Source: Tumebacillus permanentifrigoris
GTDB lineage: Bacteria; Bacillota; Bacilli; Tumebacillales; Tumebacillaceae
Assembly: GCF_003148565.1 (NCBI RefSeq)
Contig: NZ_QGGL01000007.1
Location: 62,001-126,000, forward strand
DNA length: 64,000 bases
Reading direction: 5' to 3'
Numbering within the stretch: position 1 is the stretch's first letter; every line of letters starts with the position of its first letter. This document shows positions 17,358 through 26,296 of the stretch, one piece after another. Made by a program: the position numbers and the translations under genes. The notes beneath the pieces are model-generated. The model did not search any database. It worked only from the letters and a program-made list of their open reading frames with translations, and had not been told where the DNA came from.

Positions 17358-17470
17358 CCCTCTCCATTCATTCTATCCTTAAAAATGCGTATGATGAGTT
17401 TGGACGTCGCGAAACGGACATACTTTCTCTGATGCTTTTCACCATTCTACAGGACAGGGATGAAACAGCC

Positions 17471-18733
17471 ATGAACAAACACGAACTGATCCACGAAATT
17501 CGCAAAGCTTCGATTCGACTGGACAGCCACGACGACCTCGACGCACTGGTCGACGCGGTCGGTGACGCACAGATCGTGTTGCTTGGGGAGGCATCGCACG
17601 GGACTTCGGAATTTTACTCCTTGCGCATGGAACTCAGCAAGCGGCTGATCGAGCGCAAAGGCTTTTCCTTTCTCGCGGTCGAAGGCGACTGGCCTTCCTG
17701 CTACAGCCTCAACCGCTATGTCAAAAACGCCCCCGATGCCCCTGCCACCGTGCGCGATGCCCAACAGAGCTTCAACCGCTGGCCGACTTGGATGTGGGCG
17801 AACCGCGAGACGGCCGAACTCGCCGAATGGTTGCGCGACTTCAATACGAACCGCTCGGAGCAGGAGCGCGTCGGCTTCTACGGATTGGACATGTACAGCC
17901 TGTGGGAATCGATGGAGGCGGTGATCAAGTATTTGGAGGAGACCAACGCGCCGGAGCTGATCAAAGCCAAGCGGGCGTTCGCGTGCTTCGAACCGTACTC
18001 CCAAGAAGGCCAGACCTATGGCATGGCAGCGACCTACCTCTCCGAGACTTGTGAGGAGGAAGTCGTCAAATTGCTCACCACGCTCCAAGAGCGTCGATTC
18101 CGCGATGTCCCCGACCAAGAGGCGGAACTCAGCGCCGAATTGAACGCCCTCGTCGCGGTAAACGCCGAACGCTATTACCGCTCGATGGTGCGCGGTGGCA
18201 ACGATTCGTGGAACATCCGCGACACGCATATGGTGGATGCCTTGAATCAACTGATGAAATTCCACGGGCAAGGGGCGAAAGCGATCATCTGGGAACACAA
18301 CACGCACATCGGGGATGCCCGTGCGACCGACATGGCGCGTGAAGGCATGGTGAACGTCGGGCAACTCGTCCGCGAGCAATATGGCCGCGAGAACTGCTAC
18401 GCGATCGGTTTCGGCACACACCGTGGCACCGTGATCGCCGCCCGTGAGTGGGGGGCTCCGCTTGAAGTGTTGCCAGTTCCCGAAGCGTTACACAACTCTT
18501 GGGAAGACATGATGCACCGTGCAGGTGCGCACAACCAGATCCTCTTCCTCGGCCCGGAGAATCCTTACTTCCAAACCACAGTCGGTCACCGCGCAATCGG
18601 CGTCGTCTACTACCCAGAGTACGAACGTGGCAATTATGTTCCCTCGAACATGGCCCAACGCTACGATGCGTTCGTCTATGTGGACGAGACCCATGCGCTG
18701 GAACCGATGGTGGTCGAAGAAGTGATCGTCTAA
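17471..18733 (+). CDS. Erythromycin esterase (EreA/EreB-like) family hydrolase
   Basis: A 420-residue protein with the family motifs VLLGEASHGTSEFY near residue 35, FLAVEGDWPSCY near 70, and WEHNTHIGDARATDM near 280, which line the metal-independent active site of Ere-type enzymes. True macrolide esterases are one branch; most chromosomal relatives in Bacilli have unknown substrates and some are made as succinoglycan/erythromycin-esterase-like proteins. Resistance should not be assumed. The start at 17471 begins the conserved alignment (MNKHELIHEIRKAS); an earlier ATG at 17432 is in frame and neither has a strong ribosome site. Single gene ending at a terminator. Confidence 0.88.
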   Translation: MNKHELIHEIRKASIRLDSHDDLDALVDAVGDAQIVLLGEASHGTSEFYSLRMELSKRLIERKGFSFLAVEGDWPSCYSLNRYVKNAPDAPATVRDAQQSFNRWPTWMWANRETAELAEWLRDFNTNRSEQERVGFYGLDMYSLWESMEAVIKYLEETNAPELIKAKRAFACFEPYSQEGQTYGMAATYLSETCEEEVVKLLTTLQERRFRDVPDQEAELSAELNALVAVNAERYYRSMVRGGNDSWNIRDTHMVDALNQLMKFHGQGAKAIIWEHNTHIGDARATDMAREGMVNVGQLVREQYGRENCYAIGFGTHRGTVIAAREWGAPLEVLPVPEALHNSWEDMMHRAGAHNQILFLGPENPYFQTTVGHRAIGVVYYPEYERGNYVPSNMAQRYDAFVYVDETHALEPMVVEEVIV

Positions 18734-18741
18734 TTTCACGC

Positions 18742-18776
18742 AAAAAAAAGCACGGGCTCAACGCTCGTGCTTTTTG
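18742..18776. terminator. Terminator after the esterase-like gene
   Basis: AAAGCACG/CGTGCTTT stem followed by T-run on the plus strand, A-run on the other side. Confidence 0.8.
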
Positions 18777-18901
18777 TCTGTCCTTGTAATTCGTTATTAT
18801 ATACATTATCATATTAATATACAAAACCTATCTCGTTAAGCTTGCTTTACTCCCAAAAGTACTGGAGAGACGGCGTGTACAGATCGAAAGGGTGTGCGCA
18901 C

Positions 18902-19234
18902 ATGACAGCAGTACTTGAATACAAGTGGATGATCCTCGCAGTCCTCGAAGTGGTCGCTTGGGGGATGACGTTCCTCATGTTCTACGCCCGATACGGGATG
19001 CGTTCCCAACTGTGGTTCCGCGTCTACGCTGCGCTTTTTGCGCTCACGGGCTTGATCCCGCAGGTGCTGATCGGCATCCTGAACTTTGCGGTGAATCGGG
19101 AGCTCGATGTCTTCACACTGGCCATCGTGCTGCTCCTGCTCTACGGTGCAACGCTTGGAAAATCGCAAGTCAAAAAACTCGACGCTTGGGCCGAGCGGAA
19201 ATTTGCCAAAAAAGAAACGCAGGCCAAAGCCTGA
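18902..19234 (+). CDS. Small membrane protein with three predicted TM helices
   Basis: A 110-residue hydrophobic protein. Predicted membrane segments are near residues 9-31 (AVLEVVAWGMTFLMFYARY), 38-61 and 69-87, with a charged cytosolic tail ending KKLDAWAERKFAKKETQAKA. The ATG at 18902 follows AAAGGGTG; the frame upstream to 18842 lacks hydrophobic or conserved character. No family recognised. It stands alone, after a very AT-rich stretch (18790-18835) that probably carries its promoter and before a perfect terminator. Confidence 0.75.
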   Translation: MTAVLEYKWMILAVLEVVAWGMTFLMFYARYGMRSQLWFRVYAALFALTGLIPQVLIGILNFAVNRELDVFTLAIVLLLLYGATLGKSQVKKLDAWAERKFAKKETQAKA

Positions 19235-19270
19235 GCCCGCGACACAGCCTCCTCGGGTTTTCTCTCGATC

Positions 19271-19309
19271 AAAAAAAGACCGAACTTCGCGCGAAGTTCG
19301 GTCTTTTTT
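19271..19309. terminator. Strong bidirectional terminator
   Basis: Near-perfect stem AAAGACCGAACTTCGC/GCGAAGTTCGGTCTTTT between convergent genes. Confidence 0.9.
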
Positions 19310-19327
19310 CTCATCCATTCGAAACGG

Positions 19328-20290
19328 CTACCGCTTGCGCAACAGCCAGTTTTTCTTGATCTTCAAGTAACGCTCCATGTCGTTGATGAAATGCAGCAGC
19401 GCGGCCCGACTCTCAAATTCCTGACGGTCTTGTGGTAACTCAGCCGCTCGAAACTCGGCTTGTAAACGGAACAGTTGGTCAAGCCGCGCTTGGGTTTGAT
19501 CGGTGCTCCCTGGCGTGATCTGCCCCGCCATCTCGTCGAGGAAGTTGGCAATGTCGCGCCCTTGGCAGTAGGCGCCGTCCAGTGTCGAGAGCGTCAACAT
19601 GATCCGCTCGATGATCTCAAACTGCCGGCTGCGCATGAGGAAGTACGCGTAGTACCCGGTCTCTTCGCGCAGGACGTGATTTTCGATGTCCAGCAAGGCC
19701 ATCCGCAACGCATCGCGCAACACCGCCGTCGTCTCTGTGATCTCGCGCCCATCCCAATCGGTCGCCCCATCGCGCAGGAAGCGCGCCACCTCGCGGAAGA
19801 TTCGCTCGAAGTTGCCTTCGATCTGCTTCTGGAAGCGCACCAACTCTTTCTCACGACTCGGCATATAGGAGTTCAACAGCAACGCCGCCCCGATGCCGAC
19901 CCCGACCAACACGAGTTCGTTTTTCGCCATCGCCCAGTCGACGTGCTCCATCATATACATGTGGAGGATGATCACACAGGCGGTCGTGACACTGCCTTGC
20001 ACCTTGAGGGCAACCAACGTCGGGATCAAAAACAGCAGGATCAACCCGATGCTCCACGGGTGATAGCCGACCAACCGAAACATCAGCATCGCGAACCCGA
20101 TGCCGACCACACAGGCAATCAAACGCTCCCAGGCATCCAAGTAGGAGCGCTTCACCGTCTCGCGCAGGCAGAGGATGGTCAAGATGCCCGCAAATGAATA
20201 AAACTCTAAGCCCAAGTACTTGGCGATCGCGATCGACAGCGCGCTTCCGACGGCTGTCTTGATCGTTCGAAACCCGATTCGCATCTGCAT
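19328..20290 (-). CDS. Aromatic acid exporter family (ArAE_1/FUSC-like) membrane protein
   Basis: A 320-residue protein. Residues 1-145 contain about six membrane helices, beginning with MRIGFRTIKTAVGSALSIAIA, the typical opening of ArAE_1/YqjA-type proteins, and including LGLEFYSFAGILTIL and the conserved AWERLIACVVGIGFA. Residues ~150-320 are a charged, helical cytosolic domain. Relatives are thought to export aromatic acids or other small anions; the substrate here is unknown. Ribosome site AGGAAGGG lies 7 bases upstream of the ATG at 20290. A terminator separates it from the upstream yfbR-like gene. Confidence 0.88.
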   Translation of the reverse strand: MQMRIGFRTIKTAVGSALSIAIAKYLGLEFYSFAGILTILCLRETVKRSYLDAWERLIACVVGIGFAMLMFRLVGYHPWSIGLILLFLIPTLVALKVQGSVTTACVIILHMYMMEHVDWAMAKNELVLVGVGIGAALLLNSYMPSREKELVRFQKQIEGNFERIFREVARFLRDGATDWDGREITETTAVLRDALRMALLDIENHVLREETGYYAYFLMRSRQFEIIERIMLTLSTLDGAYCQGRDIANFLDEMAGQITPGSTDQTQARLDQLFRLQAEFRAAELPQDRQEFESRAALLHFINDMERYLKIKKNWLLRKR

Positions 20291-20316
20291 CCCCGCACCC
20301 TTCCTCTCTGCCCCCA

Positions 20317-20357
20317 GAAAAGGCAGTGAGGTGCGTGGCGCCTACTGCCTTTTTTTC
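20317..20357. terminator. Terminator between yfbR-like and exporter genes
   Basis: AAAAGGCAGT/ACTGCCTTTT stem. T-run is longer on the plus strand, but four T also follow on the minus strand, where the yfbR-like gene ends. Confidence 0.65.
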
Positions 20358-20373
20358 AGAACCGTCGCGATCC

Positions 20374-21006
20374 TTATCTCCCCAAAATGTTCTTGGTCAA
20401 TTTGTAGATCTGCGAGTATGGGATGACGCCCTCTTCCAGCATTTCCTGTAGAATGTTTTCGACGAAATACTGGACGCAAGGCATTTCCTGAAACTTGAGA
20501 ATCGTAGACAGCGCTTCTTGGTAGATTTCCAAGAACAACGGCTCCGGGTTGCCGCGCTGAATCTCACCGAACGATTCATACAGCAAGTCGATTTTGTCAG
20601 CGACTGCGAGAATTCGACCTTCGATGCTCTCGTCTTTGCCCTCTGCGAACCGTTCATGGTAGATGCTCTGGAATTCGGCTGGGAACTCTTTTTCGATGAA
20701 ATTCTTGATCATCATGTCCTCGACTTGCGAAAACAGTTCCTTCAACTCAGGCATCGCATACTTGACGGGTGTTTTGATGTCGCCGGTGAACAATTCCGCG
20801 TAGTCATGGTTGATCGCCTTCTCATAGAGCCTTTTCCAATCGATGACCGTGCCGTCCGCCTCTTCGACAGTGGCTAAGAACTGCGCGATCTTGGTCACTT
20901 TAAATGAGTGACTCGCCACGGAATGCTCTTGGTATTTGAACTTCCCCGGACAACGATTGATGCCTTCTAGATCAGACAAGCTCTTGAAGTAGTTATGAAT
21001 CCCCAT
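20374..21006 (-). CDS. HD-domain 5'-nucleotidase, YfbR family
   Basis: A 210-residue HD-type metal phosphohydrolase. Motifs in order: CPGKFKYQEHSVASHSFKV, with the first metal His near residue 28-33, AINHDYAELFTGDIKTPVKYA with the HD pair near 66-67, and AVADKIDLLYESFGEI supplying the last Asp. This arrangement matches YfbR, which removes phosphate from 5'-deoxynucleoside monophosphates. Start at 21006 is set by GGAAAGGAG 8 bases upstream and by the conserved N-terminus GIHNYFKSLSDLEGI. Single gene next to the germination operon. Confidence 0.85.
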   Translation of the reverse strand: MGIHNYFKSLSDLEGINRCPGKFKYQEHSVASHSFKVTKIAQFLATVEEADGTVIDWKRLYEKAINHDYAELFTGDIKTPVKYAMPELKELFSQVEDMMIKNFIEKEFPAEFQSIYHERFAEGKDESIEGRILAVADKIDLLYESFGEIQRGNPEPLFLEIYQEALSTILKFQEMPCVQYFVENILQEMLEEGVIPYSQIYKLTKNILGR

Positions 21007-21100
21007 GTTGACATCTCCTTTCCCATGCTTTTCCTCGGTAGGTATTTCGAATGAATATACCACTAGAAGAGGTAGAGTTCAACCGGAAGTATCTGGTACT

Positions 21101-22249
21101 CTATTCCTCAAGTTTTAGTTTACCGGACGACTTCAACTGCACCTGCACTTGAACATGGCGCAGCGACGCTTTCGTCAACGGCAGTTTCGCGTCGTGTTGC
21201 AAGCGATGCCAAGCGGTTGGATTTTTTCGATACAAAACCAGACCCAAGTTCAAAATGTCGCCCCCTTGGCGCAATCCAGCCTCGTAGGTCTGGCGAATTT
21301 CCTTCTCGATCTGCTTCTCGGTCGCTTCACGCAGGTACGACTCCGGTTTGGGTTGCATGACTTCCAGCATGCTGCCTTGGGCTTTGATCTGCAGGTCAAA
21401 AAACACCTGGTCCCCTTCGACACTCGGAAGAATCTTGCAGTCTGGAGCGAGGAAGATCGTCGAGGACAACGGCTTGCCCCTATCATAGGTAAACAGTGCC
21501 ATGCGTCTGTGACCTGACTCGACCCAGCGCAGACCGTCTAGAAGTTGCTCACCCACAAACCCTTGGTACTTATAGTTCAAGATGAGGGCCACCCCGTTCA
21601 ACCGGAGCACCTCGTGTACCTCATTTGCCATCTTCCACCGCGTCTTGGAGATCGTGAGGTAGGGCAGGACCGTGGTCTGGGCCGGTTCTTTCAAACTGGA
21701 AATCATCGTATTCAAATAGATCGGTTTGATTTGCGAACTTTGTCGATAGGCGTCCTCCGGGTTATTCAAGCGTGAATAAACAGTCGAGATGTTCAAGGTC
21801 GGTGTGGTGGCAAATAGCTTGTCCAGCGATGCATGCGTACCAAACGTCCAGATCGTATGCCTCATCTCGTGATACCGTCGCATCAGATCGATCGCATGCT
21901 CAGGAATCCCCGCCTTGATGGCATTGTCGGAAAACACCATGGCGGAGATGTGCGCCCACGAGATTTTTTGTTGCGTCGTATTGTAGAGATCGAATGCAGC
22001 CTGATCAAACGTTTCACCCGTCCCTTTGCCGATCGCAGGCTTATCCTCATGCCGTCCGCCACCGCTTTCCATCTTGCTGAGATTCGAAAAGTCAATCACC
22101 TGCGCATACAGGGTGTACTGGCCCTTCACATAGTCGACCCCAAGGGCATTTAGATAGATCACGTGCTCCACTTCACGAAAATCCCAACATCCAGCCAGCA
22201 GAAACGAGGTCAGCAAGACCACCAACAGCGTCCGTGTCCAGCTCTTCAT
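21101..22249 (-). CDS. Spore germination lipoprotein, Ger(x)C family
   Basis: A 382-residue lipoprotein, the C subunit of a GerA-type nutrient germinant receptor. The N-terminus MKSWTRTLLVVLLTSFLLAGCWD has a lipobox (LAGC) followed by the family hallmark CWDxREVE, and the next region NALGVDYVKGQYTLYAQVID is typical of GerAC proteins. The ATG overlaps the stop of the upstream GerA gene (ATGA), so translation is coupled. The longer frame to 22327 is not needed. It is expected in the spore inner membrane with the A and B subunits. Confidence 0.93.
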   Translation of the reverse strand: MKSWTRTLLVVLLTSFLLAGCWDFREVEHVIYLNALGVDYVKGQYTLYAQVIDFSNLSKMESGGGRHEDKPAIGKGTGETFDQAAFDLYNTTQQKISWAHISAMVFSDNAIKAGIPEHAIDLMRRYHEMRHTIWTFGTHASLDKLFATTPTLNISTVYSRLNNPEDAYRQSSQIKPIYLNTMISSLKEPAQTTVLPYLTISKTRWKMANEVHEVLRLNGVALILNYKYQGFVGEQLLDGLRWVESGHRRMALFTYDRGKPLSSTIFLAPDCKILPSVEGDQVFFDLQIKAQGSMLEVMQPKPESYLREATEKQIEKEIRQTYEAGLRQGGDILNLGLVLYRKNPTAWHRLQHDAKLPLTKASLRHVQVQVQLKSSGKLKLEE

Positions 22250-23721
22250 GTCGAATCTCCAGCCTTGTCCCTTTTGTCGGAGTCGATCGTGGTGAGCACT
22301 TCCGAGCGTTTGACTTTGCGACTCCAAGGGATTGGAACCAAAAAGCGCCGCAGATCAGGCAACACAATCGGCGACGCTGGTGCCAGATACGGAACCCCCA
22401 GGGAGCGGAGATTGGTCAGATACACCAACAAGCCAAAAACTGAAACAAAAAAGCCAAACAGTCCAAACACCGAAGAAATCAGCACCATGATCATGTTCAG
22501 CAACCGTATGGTTCCCGACAGGTCTTGGTTGCCAAGGATAAAACTGGCCACCACAGACGATGCGATGACCACCAACATACTCGGCGATGTCAGTCCGGCG
22601 CTGATCGCCGCTTGCCCGATGATCAAGCCTCCGACGACGGAGAGCGTTTGTCCGACTGACGCTGGCAACCGCAACCCCGCCTCACGAAACAATTCAAACA
22701 GCATGATCATCAGAAAGGCCTCGAGCGGAGCCGACATCGGGACGCCCTGCCGCGAGATGACGATCGTTGCCAGCATCGTATACGGAATCTGATCTTGGTG
22801 GTAAGAATTCAAACAAATCCAAAAGGCCGGCAACAACAACGCGATCGACAACCCTATGATGCGAAGCATCCGTTGAAAGGAAACGATGATTGGCATCGTA
22901 TTCGGGTCTGATGGCCCTTCCAACAGAAAAAACAGACTCACGGGCGCGATGATCGCCGACGAGGAACCATCAAGCATCAAAACGAAGCGTCCGTTCACCA
23001 AAGACATCGCGACAAAGTCCGGCCGCCCCGTGTAGGAAAACAACGGGAAGAGCGGGATCTTCGCATCTGTCAGATACCCCTCAAGTTCGGACGTATTGTA
23101 AATCGCATCGACCTTGATCTGCGACAGTTTGATTCGTACCTCTTCGAGGATCGACGGCGATGCGACATCTTCCAGATACAACAAGGCCAGTTTGGTATTC
23201 GTTCGCGTTCCCAGCACATGTTGCTCGTAAGACAGCGTGTGTGTCGGAATTCGTTTGCGAATCAGGGCGATGTTGACCGATAGTTCCTCGACGAATCCAT
23301 CGCGAGCCCCACGGTTTGAGATCTCTGTGCTGGGCTCTTCAATGGCTCGTTGTGGGTGTTTGGCGATCTTGACGGTATACATCGCTTGCAAGTCTTGAAA
23401 ATACAGCAGGAGGTTGCCTGCAAACACTTGGCTCGTCAAGTCTCTTTGGATGTTTGAGGAGGTGAGTCGGTTCATCATCAGCGGTTTCGAGGCTTCTAGT
23501 TGTTCTTGGTTTTCTGGTAAGAAGGTACGAAAGGCTTGCTGCAGACTGGGCAACACAACTTGGTTGATCTGCTTGTCATCTGACATCCCCTGACAATAGA
23601 TCAACAACAACGATTGTTGGTCCGGGTAGGTGCCCAGTTTCAAGTTGACCAACTCGACATCTTGGTTGTTGCGAAACCAGTCACGCAACTCAGTTTCGCT
23701 TGGGAGTTGCGGTACGTCCAT
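22246..23721 (-). CDS. Spore germination receptor subunit A (GerA family)
   Basis: A 491-residue protein with a ~250-residue hydrophilic N-domain and five or so membrane helices after residue 285 (ALLLPAFWICLNSYHQDQIPY). GerA-family motifs include NRGARDGFVEELSVNIALIRKR and VSRQGVPMSAPLEAFLM-type sequence (here ISRQGVPMSAPLEAFL). The B and A genes overlap by 32 bases; the ATG at 23721 is chosen because an AAAGG site lies 11 bases upstream, whereas the GTG at 23733 abuts it. Forms the core of the germinant receptor, recently shown in the family to be an ion channel subunit. Confidence 0.94.
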   Translation of the reverse strand: MDVPQLPSETELRDWFRNNQDVELVNLKLGTYPDQQSLLLIYCQGMSDDKQINQVVLPSLQQAFRTFLPENQEQLEASKPLMMNRLTSSNIQRDLTSQVFAGNLLLYFQDLQAMYTVKIAKHPQRAIEEPSTEISNRGARDGFVEELSVNIALIRKRIPTHTLSYEQHVLGTRTNTKLALLYLEDVASPSILEEVRIKLSQIKVDAIYNTSELEGYLTDAKIPLFPLFSYTGRPDFVAMSLVNGRFVLMLDGSSSAIIAPVSLFFLLEGPSDPNTMPIIVSFQRMLRIIGLSIALLLPAFWICLNSYHQDQIPYTMLATIVISRQGVPMSAPLEAFLMIMLFELFREAGLRLPASVGQTLSVVGGLIIGQAAISAGLTSPSMLVVIASSVVASFILGNQDLSGTIRLLNMIMVLISSVFGLFGFFVSVFGLLVYLTNLRSLGVPYLAPASPIVLPDLRRFLVPIPWSRKVKRSEVLTTIDSDKRDKAGDST

Positions 23722-24808
23722 TCCGTCCACCACCTTTTTGCTTTCTACGCATCAGGACCAACAATCCCACAATTAACGAAACCGTCACAAGCAACATCGT
23801 CGAGGCAGGGATGCCCACCTGTATCAACAAGGCCAGAAACTTCATATCACTCACCGGCCACATCACAACCCCACACACCACCACATACGCCCCGATCAGC
23901 ACGATGGATCGCGCACGACTTTTTGGGATCGAGAGCACTTCCGGGATCAGATACATGGCGAGCGAGACGCGCAGGAACGCCCCTGTCAGCCATTGATAGA
24001 TAGACAGAAAGTCGAGATGTTCGATATAGCGTCCAATGTACAGCAACCTCCACTCTTCATAGGCCGGGTATCGCTGAGCCGCTGCTTCATAGGGACCAAA
24101 TTCCGCAATCGCCCCCACCAAGGGCCCAAGCGTCAGCCCCGTGTACATCACCAGCATGATCGCAAGCGTCCGAAAGCGAATCGGATTGCGCAAATGCTGT
24201 TGCAGGAAGACGAGATAGATGATCTCCGCGAACCCTACCCCGCCATACAACACACCTTTGGCGACGTTACCCCAGCCGTGTTCCAACAGCGGCTGCAATT
24301 GGCGATAATCTTTGAGATGCATATTGCCCGTCATCACAAAAAAACCGAAGAGGATTACGAACGGAACCAGAATTCCGCCCATCGTAGCAATGGACTGAAT
24401 TCCATAGTGCGAGTTGGCGTAACAGAGGAGAACAAATAGGATGAGTAAAGCAATCGTGGGGGTCTGGGTTAGATAAGCGGTCTTCGCCCATGTCAACGTA
24501 TCCTTGAGCGTCACGACACTGACCACGAGCAGGTAGAGCACCACGACATAACGCAGAGTCCCGGAGAGTGTGCGACCGTATTTTTGACGGAGCCAATCAA
24601 ATAGATGATGTTGCGCAGTCCGTTTGACGATGAGATAGAGGATCGGTAGCCAAAGCAAGGCGAGTATGGTAGCGATCAAGACAGAGACCCAAGAGTCCCG
24701 ACCCACCACCTGTAAAAGTATCGGGATCAAGATCACGTGATTCAGTAGCCCTGTTGAGCCAAGCAAGACCAGCAACACTTGCAACGTGGAGACGGACGAT
24801 TTCTGCAT
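23690..24808 (-). CDS. Spore germination receptor subunit B (GerB/endospore germination permease)
   Basis: A 372-residue membrane protein with about ten predicted helices and no soluble domain, member of the APC-like GerAB group that binds the germinant. Examples of conserved segments are VLYGGVGFAEIIYLVFLQQHLRNP and LTGAFLRVSLAMYLIPEVLSI. It is the first gene of the unit; the order B-A-C differs from the classical gerAA-AB-AC. AGGAGG lies only four bases before the ATG. A forespore-type promoter may lie ~40-70 bases upstream. Confidence 0.93.
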   Translation of the reverse strand: MQKSSVSTLQVLLVLLGSTGLLNHVILIPILLQVVGRDSWVSVLIATILALLWLPILYLIVKRTAQHHLFDWLRQKYGRTLSGTLRYVVVLYLLVVSVVTLKDTLTWAKTAYLTQTPTIALLILFVLLCYANSHYGIQSIATMGGILVPFVILFGFFVMTGNMHLKDYRQLQPLLEHGWGNVAKGVLYGGVGFAEIIYLVFLQQHLRNPIRFRTLAIMLVMYTGLTLGPLVGAIAEFGPYEAAAQRYPAYEEWRLLYIGRYIEHLDFLSIYQWLTGAFLRVSLAMYLIPEVLSIPKSRARSIVLIGAYVVVCGVVMWPVSDMKFLALLIQVGIPASTMLLVTVSLIVGLLVLMRRKQKGGGRNGRTATPKRN

Positions 24809-24848
24809 ACACCCTCCTGCTGTTCCAATACTTGTTACCTAATTGCCT

Positions 24849-24879
24849 TTAGGGTGACCGATTTCCAGTTTTTTATTTC
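24849..24879 (-). promoter_or_regulatory. Candidate SigG (forespore) promoter of the germination operon
   Basis: On the minus strand TGAAAT (24874-24879) and CACCCTA (24849-24855) are 18 bases apart, a partial match to the SigG consensus TGAATA/CATACTA. Known gerA-type operons use SigG. Partial match, so tentative. Confidence 0.35.
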
Positions 24880-24880
24880 A

Positions 24881-24921
24881 AAGAAAAACCGCCTGGCAGT
24901 CACGCAGCCAGGCGGTTTTTT
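24881..24921. terminator. Bidirectional terminator downstream of the pseudouridine synthase gene
   Basis: AAAAACCGCCTGGC/GCCAGGCGGTTTTT stem; ends the RluA-type gene and lies just upstream of the germination operon promoter. Confidence 0.85.
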
Positions 24922-25922
24922 TATTTGGGTGAAGAGTCCTTAAACGCATTGAGGAACATCTTGGGGATTGCCGTTTCAAAACGCATCAAGGCCCCTGTGG
25001 TCGGATGGTCAAAAGCCAAGACACGCGCATGCAGCCCGAGTCGAGAGATGCTCTTGGTTTTCGCTCCGTACTTTCGGTCATTGACGACCGGGTGTCCGAT
25101 GTCTTGCATGTGGACGCGGATCTGGTTTTTCCGCCCCGTCTCTAAATTGACCTCCAGCAGCGAGAAGTTCGGGTTGGACTTGAGGACTTTATAGTGCGTG
25201 ACCGCATGCTGGCCGCCGTTCGGGTACGGGTTCGAGTACATCAGCAACGTCTTGCTCTCCTTCAGCCATGAGGAGATCGTGCCCTCCGGCTTTTTGACTT
25301 TGCCTTCGACCAACGCGATATATGTACGTTCCTTGACGGTCTCATTCCAGGAGTTTTGCAACGTTTGCTGCACGTCCTGACTCTTGGCAAACATCATCAC
25401 CCCGGAAGTATCGCGATCCAGTCGATGCACGACAAAGATCCGGTTTTGCGGATTGTCTCGTCTGACGTGCTCCATCAACTGGCGATAGGCGGTCATCTCC
25501 GTCTCTGTTTCCGAAGCGATCGACAGCAGACCAGACTCTTTTTGGATCACGATGATGTCGTCATCCTCGTACATGATCGTGACCCCGTTCATGCGCGGCG
25601 CTTCGGAGACGGCCGCTTTTTTCTCCCCGACCGAGACTGACTGTCCCGGTTTTAAGGGGAAGTTGTAGGCCGTCACGACCTGATCGTTCACCCAGATCTG
25701 CCCACGGCTCAACAGGGACTTCACGGAGTTGCGGCTCAGGTTGGTGATCGATTTCAATAAGAAAGCGAGCAATTCCTCTGGTTCTTTTACGGTAAACTGC
25801 TTGCTTTTGCCATGCGACTGATGTGGCAAATTCGCAAGGCCCGCAGGACGCGGTGCCGTGCTTTTGGTAAAGGGTTTGTTCCCTTGTTTGTTAGCCCTAC
25901 TAGAAGTCTGACCTTTAGCCAT
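24921..25922 (-). CDS. RluA-family RNA pseudouridine synthase with S4 domain
   Basis: A 333-residue protein. A basic, low-complexity leader (residues 1-50) precedes an S4 RNA-binding domain (SRNSVKSLLSRGQIWVNDQVV, ~75-95). The catalytic domain carries VVHRLDRDTSGVMMFAKS near residue 165, with the catalytic Asp in HRLDRDTSG, and later GRKNQIRVHMQDIGHPVVND. It isomerises uridine in rRNA or tRNA; which site cannot be told. The start at 25922 follows GAGGGAG. The gene follows the MazG-like gene after 20 bases and probably belongs to the same transcript. Confidence 0.92.
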   Translation of the reverse strand: MAKGQTSSRANKQGNKPFTKSTAPRPAGLANLPHQSHGKSKQFTVKEPEELLAFLLKSITNLSRNSVKSLLSRGQIWVNDQVVTAYNFPLKPGQSVSVGEKKAAVSEAPRMNGVTIMYEDDDIIVIQKESGLLSIASETETEMTAYRQLMEHVRRDNPQNRIFVVHRLDRDTSGVMMFAKSQDVQQTLQNSWNETVKERTYIALVEGKVKKPEGTISSWLKESKTLLMYSNPYPNGGQHAVTHYKVLKSNPNFSLLEVNLETGRKNQIRVHMQDIGHPVVNDRKYGAKTKSISRLGLHARVLAFDHPTTGALMRFETAIPKMFLNAFKDSSPK

Positions 25923-25942
25923 GCTGTACTCCCTCTTCCCTG

Positions 25943-26296
25943 TCACTTGCGGTAGCTCTCAACAGGGAACCGTTTTTCGTTGATATCATACTTATCATGA
26001 ACGGCCTGCGCCAGATCAATACCCACCTGATTGCAGAAGCTCAAGAGGTAGATCGCGATGTCCGCCACTTCCAGCCGGATCGCCTCGCGCTGCTCCGGCG
26101 TCAGTCTGTCCACCTGATAGTCATCGTTGTCCAACCACTGGAAATGCTCCATCAACTCCGCCGCTTCGATCGTGATGCTCATCGCGAGGTTCTTCGGGCG
26201 ATGGCCTCCTCCCCAATTGCGCGCGTCGGTGAACTCCTTCACGCGCTCCTTTAAGGCTGCCACTGTAACTGTGCGATCGTTGCGCACCTCGCTCAT
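25943..26296 (-). CDS. MazG-like nucleotide pyrophosphohydrolase
   Basis: A 117-residue all-helical NTP pyrophosphatase. Metal-binding helices are visible as IEAAELMEHFQW (ExxE) and EVADIAIYLLSF (ExxD), typical of the MazG/iMazG/dCTPase group that hydrolyses (d)NTPs to monophosphates, often as house-cleaning enzymes. The segment NWGGGHRPKNLAMSI precedes the first metal helix. The ATG overlaps the RecQ stop (ATGA), so it is translationally coupled to recQ. The longer upstream frame is inside recQ and not real. Confidence 0.9.
   Translation of the reverse strand: MSEVRNDRTVTVAALKERVKEFTDARNWGGGHRPKNLAMSITIEAAELMEHFQWLDNDDYQVDRLTPEQREAIRLEVADIAIYLLSFCNQVGIDLAQAVHDKYDINEKRFPVESYRK

Noticed and set aside
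17471-18733. Macrolide resistance gene reading of the erythromycin-esterase-like protein
   Set aside because: Family membership is clear but most chromosomal members have other or unknown substrates; nothing nearby suggests an antibiotic resistance cassette.
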